From a virus: a DNA stretch of 45,683 nt. The notes beneath the pieces are model-generated. The model did not search any database. It was not told the origin of the DNA and saw only the letters and a list, made by a program, of their open reading frames with translations. This document shows, piece by piece, positions 22,342 to 29,790 of the stretch; the stretch's first letter is position 1, and each line of letters opens with the position of its first letter. The stretch lies in IMG/VR virus record IMGVR_UViG_3300006880_000027, positions 1-45,683 of that record, one strand, 5' to 3'. Both the position numbers and the translations under genes were made by a program.

Positions 22342-22529
22342 TCGTCCTCCCCGAGGTCGGGTTCGAGGTAGTCGTCGAGGGGCACCTTGTGGGTGGCCGT
22401 GTTGGTAAACAGGTTGAACGGCTCGAACGGTTCCTTCTCGATCGGCTCAGGCACACGCGCCACGGTCAGGTCCGCGGTGTCGTACACTCGACCGTCGTTG
22501 GTCAGCACCTTCACGATGTACTTGGTCAT
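22338..22529 (-). CDS. Small hypothetical protein
   Basis: 63 residues, ATG at 22529 (ATGA overlap). It begins TKYIVKVLTNDGRVYDTAD and ends acidic (EPDLGEDE). No family is recognised. Confidence 0.6.
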   Translation of the reverse strand: MTKYIVKVLTNDGRVYDTADLTVARVPEPIEKEPFEPFNLFTNTATHKVPLDDYLEPDLGEDE

Positions 22530-22834
22530 GCGTCCCTTCCTACTGTCAGGTTGGCGATTCGGAGGGTGATGAGATCCCTCGCGGGCTGTGTGTTCTGCTC
22601 GATGAACCGATTGAACACGGCGTCGGTGATGTGGCACTTGGGGAGGGAGGCGACTCGCGCCCGCCATGACCCCACGATGTTGAAACTGTACCCTCCCGGG
22701 CTGTGCTCGTCAACATCTTCCTCCTGCACGCCCATGAACAGGCCACCGGTGATGGTCTTGAAGGCGTAGGCCCGCCACCGCTTCCGACCATCGGGCTCGG
22801 TGTGGAGTACCTGCTCCCAGCTTCGCACCTTCAC
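22526..22834 (-). CDS. Hypothetical protein
   Basis: 102 residues from GTG at 22834 (GTGA overlap). It contains KRWRAYAFKTITGGLFMGV and RVASLPKCHITDAVFNRFI, and is probably a small alpha/beta protein. No family is recognised. Confidence 0.6.
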   Translation of the reverse strand: MKVRSWEQVLHTEPDGRKRWRAYAFKTITGGLFMGVQEEDVDEHSPGGYSFNIVGSWRARVASLPKCHITDAVFNRFIEQNTQPARDLITLRIANLTVGRDA

Positions 22835-23040
22835 TTGCGCCCCCGCTTCTTCGGGACGCGCTGCTTCGTCGAGCCGAGGGCACGGCCTTGACGGACGACA
22901 GGCGAGGGATGGACGACTTCGTACTCGTTCGTCTCCGGGTTGAGGACGACCTTCCGTACGGCCTTCACGGTCGGCGCGACGGTGATACGTTCGACGGGCT
23001 GGCTCACCCGGTTGCGCTTGAGGTTGTGCTTGCGTGCCAT
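22831..23040 (-). CDS. Small basic protein
   Basis: 69 residues, ATG at 23040 with AAAGG upstream. It is strongly basic at both ends (ARKHNLKRNR; RVPKKRGRK) with a beta-like centre (RKVVLNPETNEYEVV). Nucleic-acid binding is possible. Confidence 0.6.
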   Translation of the reverse strand: MARKHNLKRNRVSQPVERITVAPTVKAVRKVVLNPETNEYEVVHPSPVVRQGRALGSTKQRVPKKRGRK

Positions 23041-23065
23041 TGTGTTGTCCTTTCGGTGATGTGGA

Positions 23066-23449
23066 TTACTCTTCGTCCTCGGTGGAGGCGGTCCGGACAG
23101 CGTCGCCCCATGTGTGGCCACGGTCCTGATTCGACTGGACATCCGACAGCCACGACGCTTCCTCGGGGAACTGTGCGGCCAGACCGACCCGCCGGAGTAG
23201 GTTCTTGATTCCCACGAGGGCGCGCTTGTCGAGGCCAGCTGTGCTGACGCCGATCCGCCGCAGGCCCTCCCCGATGAGACATCCGGTGACGCGGCCGTTG
23301 CGGGGCGTCGGCTTGTACAGACACGACGTCCCATCCCCGTTGTGACGGTAACAGAAGTCCGGGTGCTCAGCAGCAATCGCCCGGACCGCAGCCACGAGGG
23401 CGGGGACGTTGACGGAGTTGCGGGAGAACTTCTTGAGACGGGGCTTCAT
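23066..23449 (-). CDS. Hypothetical protein
   Basis: 127 residues, ATG at 23449 with GGAGA upstream. A basic start (KPRLKKFSRNSVN) is followed by a domain with three Cys (DFCYRHNGDGTSCLYKP, TGCLIGEGLRRIGV) and a C-terminal segment with VQSNQDRGHTWGDAV. Proteins of this look occur in other phages as unknowns. No function is assigned. Confidence 0.6.
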   Translation of the reverse strand: MKPRLKKFSRNSVNVPALVAAVRAIAAEHPDFCYRHNGDGTSCLYKPTPRNGRVTGCLIGEGLRRIGVSTAGLDKRALVGIKNLLRRVGLAAQFPEEASWLSDVQSNQDRGHTWGDAVRTASTEDEE

Positions 23450-23457
23450 GGTGTCTC

Positions 23458-23649
23458 CTACAGGCGTGCGAGTTGACGCAGCGCCTCGTCGAGGTGGTGC
23501 CACGCCCGGGCCACGGTGGCCTTGACGTTGGTGTCGATTGTGTCCAGTTCTTCGTGCGACTTCTCGACCTCACGTCGTGCTTCGGTGAGGCGTGAGGTCA
23601 CCCTGTCGAGGGCGCCTGCCCTCGCGATGCGGTTGCTGAGGTTGCTCAT
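23458..23649 (-). CDS. Small coiled-coil protein
   Basis: 63 residues, ATG at 23649. A heptad-like pattern (LTEARREVEKSHEELDTID) runs through almost the whole chain. No clear Shine-Dalgarno beyond an A/G-rich stretch. No family is recognised. Confidence 0.55.
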   Translation of the reverse strand: MSNLSNRIARAGALDRVTSRLTEARREVEKSHEELDTIDTNVKATVARAWHHLDEALRQLARL

Positions 23650-23653
23650 GTGA

Positions 23654-24040
23654 CTACTTCTTCTTCTTCGGGGCCTTCTTCACCAGACCGGCCTCGATGA
23701 TGTCGGCAATCTGGGAGAACGGCATCCCGTTGTCATTGAGATGGGCGAGGGTGATGACGTCTCCCCCTCGGGATTCGAGAATCAGGGTACCGGAGTCGCT
23801 GGACCAGTTGAGTCGTCTCTGGAGGAGACGAGGGAGGACCGACTCAGAGGACTCTCCCTTGATGGTGAACAGGAAGTCCTCACCGGTGGGCTGTGACCAC
23901 TTCCCTGTCGGGCTGATGTCACAGTAGACGCCGAGGCAACAGAACTTTGCCCCAATGCGGAGTGCGTCTTTACCCTGTTCGTAGTGGTCGGAGCGGAGTG
24001 CTTCGATGAGCTTGCGCTCTTCTGCGTTCGTGCGCTTCAT
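23654..24040 (-). CDS. Hypothetical phage protein with FCCLGVYCD motif
   Basis: 128 residues, ATG at 24040 (ATGA overlap). EALRSDHYEQGKDALR and KFCCLGVYCDISPTGKW match a recurring phage protein type whose function is unknown. The C-terminal half has GGDVITLAHLNDNGMPFSQI and a Lys-rich end. Confidence 0.65.
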   Translation of the reverse strand: MKRTNAEERKLIEALRSDHYEQGKDALRIGAKFCCLGVYCDISPTGKWSQPTGEDFLFTIKGESSESVLPRLLQRRLNWSSDSGTLILESRGGDVITLAHLNDNGMPFSQIADIIEAGLVKKAPKKKK

Positions 24041-24369
24041 GATTCAGTGTCCTCCTTCTCGAATCGATCGACCAACTCCTGAATGGAGTCGATGACCGGG
24101 TCGAGGCTGATGGTGTAGTCGGCGATGACGGTCCAGCCTTCGTTGCCCAACACGATGAACACCCACCCGCGCTGTTCCCCCTTTCGGAAGTATACGTGAG
24201 CTTCGTCGCAGGCGAAAGCGATTTCCATGGCCCGCTTGGGGCCGATGTCCTCTTCGTACTCCTCGCCATTGCTGGCTGCATCGAGGCGCCAGCCCTGCTT
24301 GATGGCTGCCTCGATGACGGACTTGACGATTGCACGCTCGACTTCGGCTCGCCTAGCTCGGGTGAACAT
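24037..24369 (-). CDS. Hypothetical protein
   Basis: 110 residues; ATG at 24369 is preferred over GTG at 24375 because GGAG is better spaced. It is helical at both ends and strand-rich in the centre (ACDEAHVYFRKGEQRGWVF). The acidic C-terminus is VDRFEKEDTES. No family is recognised. Confidence 0.6.
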   Translation of the reverse strand: MFTRARRAEVERAIVKSVIEAAIKQGWRLDAASNGEEYEEDIGPKRAMEIAFACDEAHVYFRKGEQRGWVFIVLGNEGWTVIADYTISLDPVIDSIQELVDRFEKEDTES

Positions 24370-24577
24370 GCTCACTCTCCTTCGTTAGATGATTGTAGTG
24401 GCTCCATCCCTCGCTGCCGTCGTCCCAACGGACCCACACGGGCTTCTCGTGCTTCTCGGGGTACCGGTACGTGCCGTCGGTCCAGCGCTCGCGAGGGACG
24501 GAGTGCGCGAGGACTGTGCCCGATTGCTGAACCCCCATGCTCTTCACGACGCGGGTGCCTGCGAGGATGCGGTTCAT
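24353..24577 (-). CDS. Small hypothetical protein
   Basis: 74 residues, ATG at 24577 (ATGA overlap). The centre has a small beta-type domain (GTVLAHSVPRERWTDGTYR, KPVWVRWDDGSEGW), similar in feel to SH3-like folds. No family is recognised. Confidence 0.6.
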   Translation of the reverse strand: MNRILAGTRVVKSMGVQQSGTVLAHSVPRERWTDGTYRYPEKHEKPVWVRWDDGSEGWSHYNHLTKESEHVHPS

Positions 24578-24876
24578 GGACACTCCTTCACATGGACCCA
24601 TGGTCCGGGGATGGTCTTCGTCTTGAGTTGCTTGCCCGACCACTTCACGGGGCCTTCACACACTTTGCACACAGAGCGCCCGTTCAAACTGATGGGGTCC
24701 GCTTCGTGTTTCGGATCGATGAGGTTGACGTCGTACTCCTCGTCCCCGTCGAGGTAGTCGTAATCAGGCTCCTCCTGCTGGGCCATCTCCTCGGCGTCCG
24801 TGGGGTTATCAGCAGTGACCCACACAACGGCCTCACTCGTCTCGGTCCGGGTGATGGTGACTTGGTATCGGGGCAT
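24574..24876 (-). CDS. Hypothetical protein
   Basis: 100 residues, ATG at 24876 overlapping the upstream stop (TGATG). A beta start (RYQVTITRTETSEAVVWVT) is followed by an acidic Asp/Tyr stretch and a Cys-containing end (SVCKVCEGPVKWSG). No family is recognised. Confidence 0.6.
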   Translation of the reverse strand: MPRYQVTITRTETSEAVVWVTADNPTDAEEMAQQEEPDYDYLDGDEEYDVNLIDPKHEADPISLNGRSVCKVCEGPVKWSGKQLKTKTIPGPWVHVKECP

Positions 24877-25100
24877 CAGGCGTCCCTCGCTTTCAGTTTG
24901 CGACGACAGGTGTGGCACCTGTAGTCCATGAACCCGTCCTCGTAGTCCGGGTGGTCAGCGTCGTAGCCGAAGCAGTTGCCTCGGCCGTCCGGTCCATCGC
25001 CCTCGTGGCCGTGTTTCTTGAACGCTTCCGCCTCGGTCTTCGGGAAGCAGGGCTTGCAGTAGTCGACGGGGTTCGACTCACTGTCATAGATGCGGGGCAT
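24876..25100 (-). CDS. Small zinc-binding-like protein
   Basis: 74 residues, ATG at 25100 (TGATG overlap). Cys pairs YCKPCFP and RCHTCRRK, with a further Cys at GNCFGYDAD, could bind zinc. Acidic middle, basic end. No family is recognised. Confidence 0.6.
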   Translation of the reverse strand: MPRIYDSESNPVDYCKPCFPKTEAEAFKKHGHEGDGPDGRGNCFGYDADHPDYEDGFMDYRCHTCRRKLKARDA

Positions 25101-25504
25101 CAGACGCTCTCCTCTCCCCACTGGTACGGTTCGCCGCACGGGCTCGGGTACCAGTGGTCTGGGTTCGTGCATTCGTCGGGGGCCATGAACGTGGTGAGCT
25201 TCGGGAGGTCATACTCCCCGTCGAAGTTGTACGGACCGAAGATGGGCGTCTCGTCGTCCTCAAGCTCGAAGGACGTCCACACCCTGACCTCCACGTATTT
25301 GTCGGTCAGCGGCCGGACCACCACTGTGTCGACATCGCCAGTGTGGATTGATTCGCACTGCACTTCGTCGCTGCCCTCGTCGTCCGTCACGGTGGACAGG
25401 CTGGAGATGTTGTGGGCCGCTCGCTTGTCGGTGAGGAATCGAACGGCGGTGAGCATCGACTCGGGGTTGTCGAAGATGAAGGCGAAGCTGCGACTGTGGC
25501 GCAT
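25100..25504 (-). CDS. Hypothetical protein
   Basis: 134 residues, ATG at 25504, 3 bases after the stop of the 25,508 gene. Strand-rich start (RSFAFIFDNPESMLTAVRF) and centre (VDTVVVRPLTDKYVEVRVW). The C-terminal part has CTNPDHWYPSPCGEPYQWG. No family is recognised. Confidence 0.6.
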   Translation of the reverse strand: MRHSRSFAFIFDNPESMLTAVRFLTDKRAAHNISSLSTVTDDEGSDEVQCESIHTGDVDTVVVRPLTDKYVEVRVWTSFELEDDETPIFGPYNFDGEYDLPKLTTFMAPDECTNPDHWYPSPCGEPYQWGEESV

Positions 25505-25507
25505 GTG

Positions 25508-26467
25508 TCACCATCCCCTTTCGTTCGCGAGACGCTCGATTTCGTCCCACGCGATGTTGTGGCATCCGGCCTTGATGTTGCCTTGCGCGTCCACATGGTC
25601 GAGCGTGAAGTGACCGAGGCGGACGCTGTCTCCCTGTGGGGTCCACGCTGTCGCAGCCTCGCGGCAGCGTCTCACCACTGCGAAGGCTCGGATTGCATCC
25701 TCCACCGGAACGTGCGCCCCGCGTGACGTTTCCACGTAGGCCTCATCGGGGTTGTAGCGGAGGAGTGTCGGCATCCCGTACGTATCGCCGAGGGTGTGGA
25801 CCTCTCGCGCCCGCCAGCGAGGGACGAGCTTCTCACGCTCGGCTGCACGCTGTGCGTGGTACTCGGCCATGTGGCGCTCACGTTCGGCCTGACGGATGCG
25901 CTCGGCCTGTTCTCGCTGCGTGCGCTTCCACACTTGCGCGGGCTGATTCTGGCGCTTCAAGCGCTTGGCGCGATTCTCGTTGATGCGTGCGAGGTCTGCG
26001 GCTGTGTTGATGTTGGGCGCTCGGAGTCCGAAGAGGTCGGAGTATTCGAGCGCGATGCGCTCCGTCTCGGCGAGGCTTTCCTCGTACGGGCGCCATGGTG
26101 CGCTCACTTGACGCAGGAGACGGACAGCGTTCTCGGCGTGGCGCTGTTCCAGATACGCGAGGTTCGCTTCGTGTTCGTCAGGCCGAAGCTCGGGAGAGTC
26201 GCCGATTCGTGCGACCACGATTGACGTTCCCTCGTACGCGCTCCGGGCTGCGTTGATGTGTTGCTGCGTGGTCACCGAGTACCGTCTGTAGGTCACCAGC
26301 ATGACCTGACGGCCGCTGCGCCCGAAGACGATGCGAGCGATGGGCGCAGCGTAGGAGCGCAGGAGACTACCAGAGAACGAGATTGACCGATTCCCGTTCC
26401 GTCCCTCGTCCTGCGATTGCGCGCAGAAAACGTGGAACGTCATGGCATTCGTGAATACCTTCCGCAT
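25508..26467 (-). CDS. Conserved-type phage hypothetical protein
   Basis: 319 residues, ATG at 26467 with GGAGG four bases upstream. The first 90 residues (RSISFSGSLLRSYAAPIAR, then YRRYSVTTQQHINAARSAY) match a kind of domain often seen in uncharacterised phage proteins. A long charged helix (residues about 160-225, Arg/Gln/Glu-rich) follows. The C-terminal domain has RGAHVPVEDAIRAFAVVRR. Function unknown. Confidence 0.65.
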   Translation of the reverse strand: MRKVFTNAMTFHVFCAQSQDEGRNGNRSISFSGSLLRSYAAPIARIVFGRSGRQVMLVTYRRYSVTTQQHINAARSAYEGTSIVVARIGDSPELRPDEHEANLAYLEQRHAENAVRLLRQVSAPWRPYEESLAETERIALEYSDLFGLRAPNINTAADLARINENRAKRLKRQNQPAQVWKRTQREQAERIRQAERERHMAEYHAQRAAEREKLVPRWRAREVHTLGDTYGMPTLLRYNPDEAYVETSRGAHVPVEDAIRAFAVVRRCREAATAWTPQGDSVRLGHFTLDHVDAQGNIKAGCHNIAWDEIERLANERGW

Positions 26468-26475
26468 GGAACCTC

Positions 26476-26694
26476 CTAGCGGGGTAGTGGTGAGTGGACG
26501 CGCAGTCCATCGGACTGCATGAGCCGTGCGACATCTGGAGCGAGCCACCACTGTACGACAGTGGCGCCACCAATCACGGGGGCATCATGTGGCAGGCGCT
26601 CCCGTATCCAATCGGCTGCGCGGCTGGACAGGGGGAGAACGAGAGTCAGAGCGCCGTGGGTGCGGATTGTGACGTCGATCGATGCGCCTTTCAC
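26476..26694 (-). CDS. Small hypothetical protein
   Basis: 72 residues from GTG at 26694 (GTGA overlap). Beta start (ASIDVTIRTHGALTLVLPL) and helix (SSRAADWIRERL). No family is recognised. It is the second gene of the early arm counted from the control region. Confidence 0.6.
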   Translation of the reverse strand: MKGASIDVTIRTHGALTLVLPLSSRAADWIRERLPHDAPVIGGATVVQWWLAPDVARLMQSDGLRVHSPLPR

Positions 26695-26951
26695 CGGACG
26701 TCACCGATAGGCGTCGGCAGGTTGTCGAGCCAGCGGAGCGCGACCGCGCGGGCCTCTTCGAGAGTCAGAACGTTGGGCGGGCAAAACTCAACGTTGGGGC
26801 GGAGTGTGTCGATTCCGGACACGCTGTAATAGGTGTCCTCTTCGCGGGCAGGTCCAGAGAACATGCCGCGGTCATGGCGGACGTGTTTGATGGTCGCAGA
26901 CCGCGTGCCTTTGACATGACGTTCACGTCCGGGGAGAATGGTGAAGGGCAT
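26691..26951 (-). CDS. First gene of the minus-strand arm; hypothetical
   Basis: 86 residues, ATG at 26951 with AAAGGAA upstream. A short basic start is followed by MFSGPAREEDTYYSVSG and a helix (LTLEEARAVALRWLDNLP). No family is recognised. Its promoter must lie in the control region on its right; I could not fix one with confidence. Confidence 0.6.
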   Translation of the reverse strand: MPFTILPGRERHVKGTRSATIKHVRHDRGMFSGPAREEDTYYSVSGIDTLRPNVEFCPPNVLTLEEARAVALRWLDNLPTPIGDVR

Positions 26952-27703
26952 TGCGTGTTCCTTTCGGTTTCGGCCTCGCGGCCTCGTCAGGCGTGCCACT
27001 CTGCTAAGGGCCTGATATAGCGGGCCGCTCTCGACCCTTTTGGTTACTGTGCAGTTTGCTATACCTTCCAAGCGCTCCCGTTAGCGTAGGTTCGACCATC
27101 TCCTGTCCGTATGCAGAGTGTAGCACGCTACCGATGCACGCTAGGCTAGACTCTGGGACGTTCGCACCTTCGCGCGAAGTGTCCACACATCTTGCCTAGC
27201 GTGCACAGCGTTTGCGAGTTTGCCAGACTCGCGTCGGTGAGACTGCCCGGTTCGTCGCACGTATCATGACCGGTCACGCCACTTGTCCACCACGTTCCGT
27301 TAGGATTGTGGACACTGTGTGCGCGACAATGGCCGCATATGCCGCCGGTTCGCTCACCCCATATTCACGGGCCGATGTCCCTTCGCTCGCTGCCGACACA
27401 CAGTGTGCCCGCGCGTTGCGTCAGTATCCGGCTTCATGTCCAGCCGCATCTGTCGGACTCCACGTCCGATGCTCTCGCGAGCGGGCCGTGCGTCGTGTCG
27501 CGCGTCCGGTAGTCACGCTGGGTGCGCGTGGTAGCTTACGTGCGGCGTGCGTCGGTGCCTTTTGCGTCAGGTGACAATCATCTCATGATGCTGCGTTGCG
27601 TGTCAACGTCATTCTGCGTTGCTGGCCGAGCGGCCCCGGCATCCCGGGAGCGTGTCCGGCACTGCCACGGAGTAGTGCACGGGCCATGCCAGACGTCCAA
27701 TCG

Positions 27704-27722
27704 TTGCGGCACAACAAGTTAG
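27704..27722. promoter_or_regulatory. Operator-like motif, degenerate copy
   Basis: TTGCGGCACAA, three bases, GTTAG. It matches the right two thirds of the sites at 28,013 and 28,140 (TTGTGGCACAA, three bases, GTTAC). The left arm is not conserved. Confidence 0.4.
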
Positions 27723-27844
27723 CGGCTCGGCATGTCCCTGCCTGCGTGCATTTCCCACTCCCCGCGCGTGCATCTTGCCTTGACAGTACCCTAACGGCCC
27801 GCGCCGCACGGACTTAGGCACGTTGGGGAATGCAACGCACCGAT

Positions 27845-27860
27845 TGGGTCGATCGACCCA
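27845..27860. repeat. 16-base perfect palindrome
   Basis: TGGGTCGATCGACCCA reads the same on both strands. Such a site could bind a dimeric regulator or a replication protein. It is unique in the window as far as I could see. Confidence 0.6.
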
Positions 27861-27912
27861 GCGCGCGAGAGGAGAGGACGGGCGGGCGCGCGTAGCAACT
27901 ATCGTGCCAGCG

Positions 27913-27935
27913 TGACACTTGTCATGCGAGTGTCA
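27913..27935. repeat. Inverted repeat TGACACT / AGTGTCA
   Basis: Seven-base arms with a nine-base spacer, followed two bases later by another dyad (CGAGAAT-cc-ATTCTCG). The arms are 16 bases apart centre to centre, suitable for a dimer binding one face of the helix. Confidence 0.5.
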
Positions 27936-28012
27936 ACGAGAATCCATTCTCGGCCTCCTAGGATGCCCTAGGACGGGCGAGTTCCAGCTGAGAACGCGCT
28001 CTCACGAACCGC

Positions 28013-28039
28013 GTAACTCATTGTGGCACATGGGGTTAT
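28013..28039. promoter_or_regulatory. Extended dyad operator-like site, copy B
   Basis: GTAAC, three bases, TTGTGGCACAT, three bases, GTTAT. It matches copy C at 28,140 with the same spacing and small differences in the right half. A repressor-like protein with paired binding domains would fit the double symmetry. Confidence 0.55.
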
Positions 28040-28139
28040 GCGGGATGCTCCCTCGCGGCTGGTATGGTCACTCATGGACGGGCGCGACGCGCTCCTAGGG
28101 CAACCTTGGAAGCGTGGAGGGCATGTGCTTGACAATCGT

Positions 28140-28166
28140 GTAACGCATTGTGGCACAACGAGTTAC
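28140..28166. promoter_or_regulatory. Extended dyad operator-like site, copy C
   Basis: GTAAC, three bases, TTGTGGCACAA, three bases, GTTAC: a perfect outer and inner inverted repeat around one central G. A TTGACA (28,129-28,134) lies directly upstream, so binding here could block a plus-strand promoter, although I see no good -10 box. Confidence 0.6.
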
Positions 28167-28195
28167 GGGGGATTGGGCCATCCCACCCAATGGGG

Positions 28196-28212
28196 TGCAC
28201 GGGTGTGCAGTG
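28196..28212 (+). repeat. TGCAC-N4-GTGCA motif, copy 1
   Basis: TGCACGGGTGTGCAGTG: five-base inverted arms with a four-base spacer followed by GTG. Two further copies lie at 28,340 and 28,369. Confidence 0.55.
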
Positions 28213-28339
28213 TACCATACGGTACAGGGGGCAGGCGCGGCAGGGCAGGGAGCGGGCCACGGCAGGATTGACACGCTCTTGACCACTTGCGCCGCACGTT
28301 GGCATGGAAAGTGTGATAGGGTCATATCTCCCACTGACC

Positions 28340-28357
28340 TGCACGCTTGTGCAGTGG
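28340..28357 (+). repeat. TGCAC-N4-GTGCA motif, copy 2
   Basis: TGCACGCTTGTGCAGTGG, with an added outer dyad (CCACTG at 28,331 and CAGTGG at 28,352). It is 29 bases from copy 3, nearly three helical turns, so two dimers could sit on one face of the DNA. Confidence 0.6.
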
Positions 28358-28368
28358 CCACCCAGTGG

Positions 28369-28386
28369 TGCACGCCTGTGCAGTGG
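28369..28386 (+). repeat. TGCAC-N4-GTGCA motif, copy 3
   Basis: TGCACGCCTGTGCAGTGG, identical to copy 2 except for the spacer. It lies about 135 bases before the first late gene, where it could control late transcription. Confidence 0.6.
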
Positions 28387-28521
28387 GGCGGGCAGGCCCG
28401 GACGCACGCGCACACGCGCACACAGCCTCGGACGCTGAGGGTGGGGGGACGACCCCAACTCGCGAATGGGGGGTATAGAGTCTAGGGGGCCTGTGGCCCG
28501 CAAAAATGAAAGGGTTTTCAG

Positions 28522-29244
28522 ATGACCAGACCGATGGGACGGAAGCCAGAACAGCGGGAGGCGGTCAAAGCCTACCTGCTTGAGCACCCAGAGGCCAAGG
28601 ATGTCGACGTCCGAAAGGCCCTCGGAGCCTCCGCCCCCACGGTCGCCCGGGCCCGCTGGGATCTGATCGACGAGGGGCTCCTCCCCCCGACCACGAGGCG
28701 CGCTTCCACACGCCCGAAGTCAGCCCCATCCCTCCCTGCGGCCCCCAAGACGCCCGCGAGGGAGCCCAACGCCCTGATGACCGGCGAGGAACTGCTCGAA
28801 CTCGGCGCCGACCTCGACTCCATGGACGGTCTGGACGACGAGGTCGTCCGCACCCGGATGCTCAAGTCCCTCCGGAAGCTCGCCTTCGACTCCCTCACGA
28901 ACAATGACACCCGCCTGACGGCCATGAGCCTCTGGTTCAAGCTCAAGGACATCGCCTCTATCAAGGCGCTCGGCCCCGGTGTCCCGATGACCCCCGAACT
29001 TGCGATCGCCCGCCTGAAGGACCTCCTCGCCGCCTGTGGCATTGCCGTCGCCATCAAGGCCGCCATCGAGGCCTTCAGCCTCCCGTCGATCCTCACCTAC
29101 ATCCAGCACCTGATTGGAGTCCCGAATGAAGGGCAAGCCCCCACTCAGCCTGTCGAAGCTGAACTCGGCAGCGCTGGAACTCCTGAAGCACAAGGAAGTG
29201 ACCCTGACCTTCCAGCACCAGACGGCCCAACAGGGCCACTGTGA
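28522..29244 (+). CDS. Terminase small subunit (candidate)
   Basis: 240 residues, ATG at 28522 with GAAAGGG upstream. The N-terminus has a winged-helix-like segment (REAVKAYLLEHPEAKDVDVR, then APTVARARWDLIDEG) as expected for recognising packaging sites. A second helical part (residues about 95-195) may oligomerise. The Pro-rich last 40 residues lie in the overlap with the next gene. The call rests on position, two genes ahead of the small late genes and the large terminase, and on the HTH-like start. Confidence 0.6.
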   Translation: MTRPMGRKPEQREAVKAYLLEHPEAKDVDVRKALGASAPTVARARWDLIDEGLLPPTTRRASTRPKSAPSLPAAPKTPAREPNALMTGEELLELGADLDSMDGLDDEVVRTRMLKSLRKLAFDSLTNNDTRLTAMSLWFKLKDIASIKALGPGVPMTPELAIARLKDLLAACGIAVAIKAAIEAFSLPSILTYIQHLIGVPNEGQAPTQPVEAELGSAGTPEAQGSDPDLPAPDGPTGPL

Positions 29245-29515
29245 GTGGGACGAGTGCCACCCACCCACCAACATCCGCATCAAGGTCGACGCGAACCAGC
29301 AGACTGGCGCCATCGACCACATCTCGACCGTCGTCCACGAACTCCTCCACGTCATCATGTACCCCGCCGTGCTCGGCTGGTTCACGGACGAAGTCGAAGA
29401 GATCCTCGTGCTCGCAGTCGACGCCGAGATGACGAAGTACATCCGCAAGTCCCCGAAGCGCCTCTCCGCATGGACCGAGGCCATCGACGCCAAACTGAAG
29501 GAAGCGGACGGATGA
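29126..29515 (+). CDS. Putative zinc metallopeptidase (HExxH)
   Basis: 129 residues from ATG at 29126 (GGAG upstream). The HExxH zinc motif is HELLH in ISTVVHELLHVIMYP, followed by acidic residues (FTDEVEEILVLAVDAEM) that could supply the third ligand. Phages often carry such small metallopeptidase-like proteins with unknown targets; prohead processing or host targets are possible. It overlaps the small-terminase gene by 119 bases. Confidence 0.6.
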   Translation: MKGKPPLSLSKLNSAALELLKHKEVTLTFQHQTAQQGHCEWDECHPPTNIRIKVDANQQTGAIDHISTVVHELLHVIMYPAVLGWFTDEVEEILVLAVDAEMTKYIRKSPKRLSAWTEAIDAKLKEADG

Positions 29516-29519
29516 CCTC

Positions 29520-29780
29520 ATGGAAGACGAAATCCACCTGTGCAGTGATGCAGGACACATCCTCTCTGTCGACTGCTGGTGTGAACCAGTAGACATCGAC
29601 CGCTGCCCACGCAACGATGGCACCGGGGACATCCTCGTCATCCGCCACGTTGACAATCACGACGATCCAGACGACAACGATGAGATCTTCTATCGAACCA
29701 TCATCGTCGATCGCCGAACCAAAGAGAACGACTGGATCACTCGTGCTCTCAATCTCTCCCCTCGCTTGCTGGGGGAATGA
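29520..29780 (+). CDS. Small acidic hypothetical protein
   Basis: 86 residues. Four Cys occur near the start (LCSDAGH, DCWCEPV, RCPRND), then an Asp-rich centre and a helix at the end. No family is recognised. It lies four bases after the metallopeptidase-like gene. Confidence 0.6.
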   Translation: MEDEIHLCSDAGHILSVDCWCEPVDIDRCPRNDGTGDILVIRHVDNHDDPDDNDEIFYRTIIVDRRTKENDWITRALNLSPRLLGE

Positions 29781-29790
29781 AAGGCCCTCC

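Larger units (their letters stand above)
26952..28521. other. Gene-free control region between divergent arms (candidate operator/origin region)
   Basis: 1,570 bases with no frame I can support: those present lack good start sites and have out-of-frame-like composition. It is crowded with dyads: TTCGCGCGAA (27,169-27,178), TGACCGGTCA (near 27,267), a 16-base palindrome (27,845-27,860), 7-base arms at 27,913-27,935 and 27,937-27,952, two CCTAGG (27,957 and 27,967) and TGTACC-atac-GGTACA (28,211-28,226). Two families of repeated operator-like motifs are listed separately. No tRNA was found. It probably holds the promoters for both arms and possibly the replication origin. Confidence 0.7.

Noticed and set aside
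27212-27574. 120-codon plus-strand frame in the control region
   Set aside because: Arg/Ala/Cys-rich composition, no ribosome site and no domain; overlapping frames on both strands look equally random.
28268-28328. Late promoter with TTGACA at 28,268
   Set aside because: No acceptable -10 box lies 16-18 bases downstream; a TTGGCA-N17-TCATAT alternative is too weak to annotate.
28485-28507. GGGCC-TGT-GGCCC hairpin followed by A residues as a terminator
   Set aside because: The run after the stem is A, not T, on the plus strand, and on the minus strand the T run precedes the stem; neither fits an intrinsic terminator.
26952-28521. CRISPR array in the repeat-rich control region
   Set aside because: The repeats are short (17-27 bases), only two or three copies each, and irregularly spaced; no cas gene is present.
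28072-28587. 171-codon minus-strand frame in the control region
   Set aside because: It runs through the repeated operator motifs, giving repeated His/Cys-rich peptides, and crosses the late-gene start.
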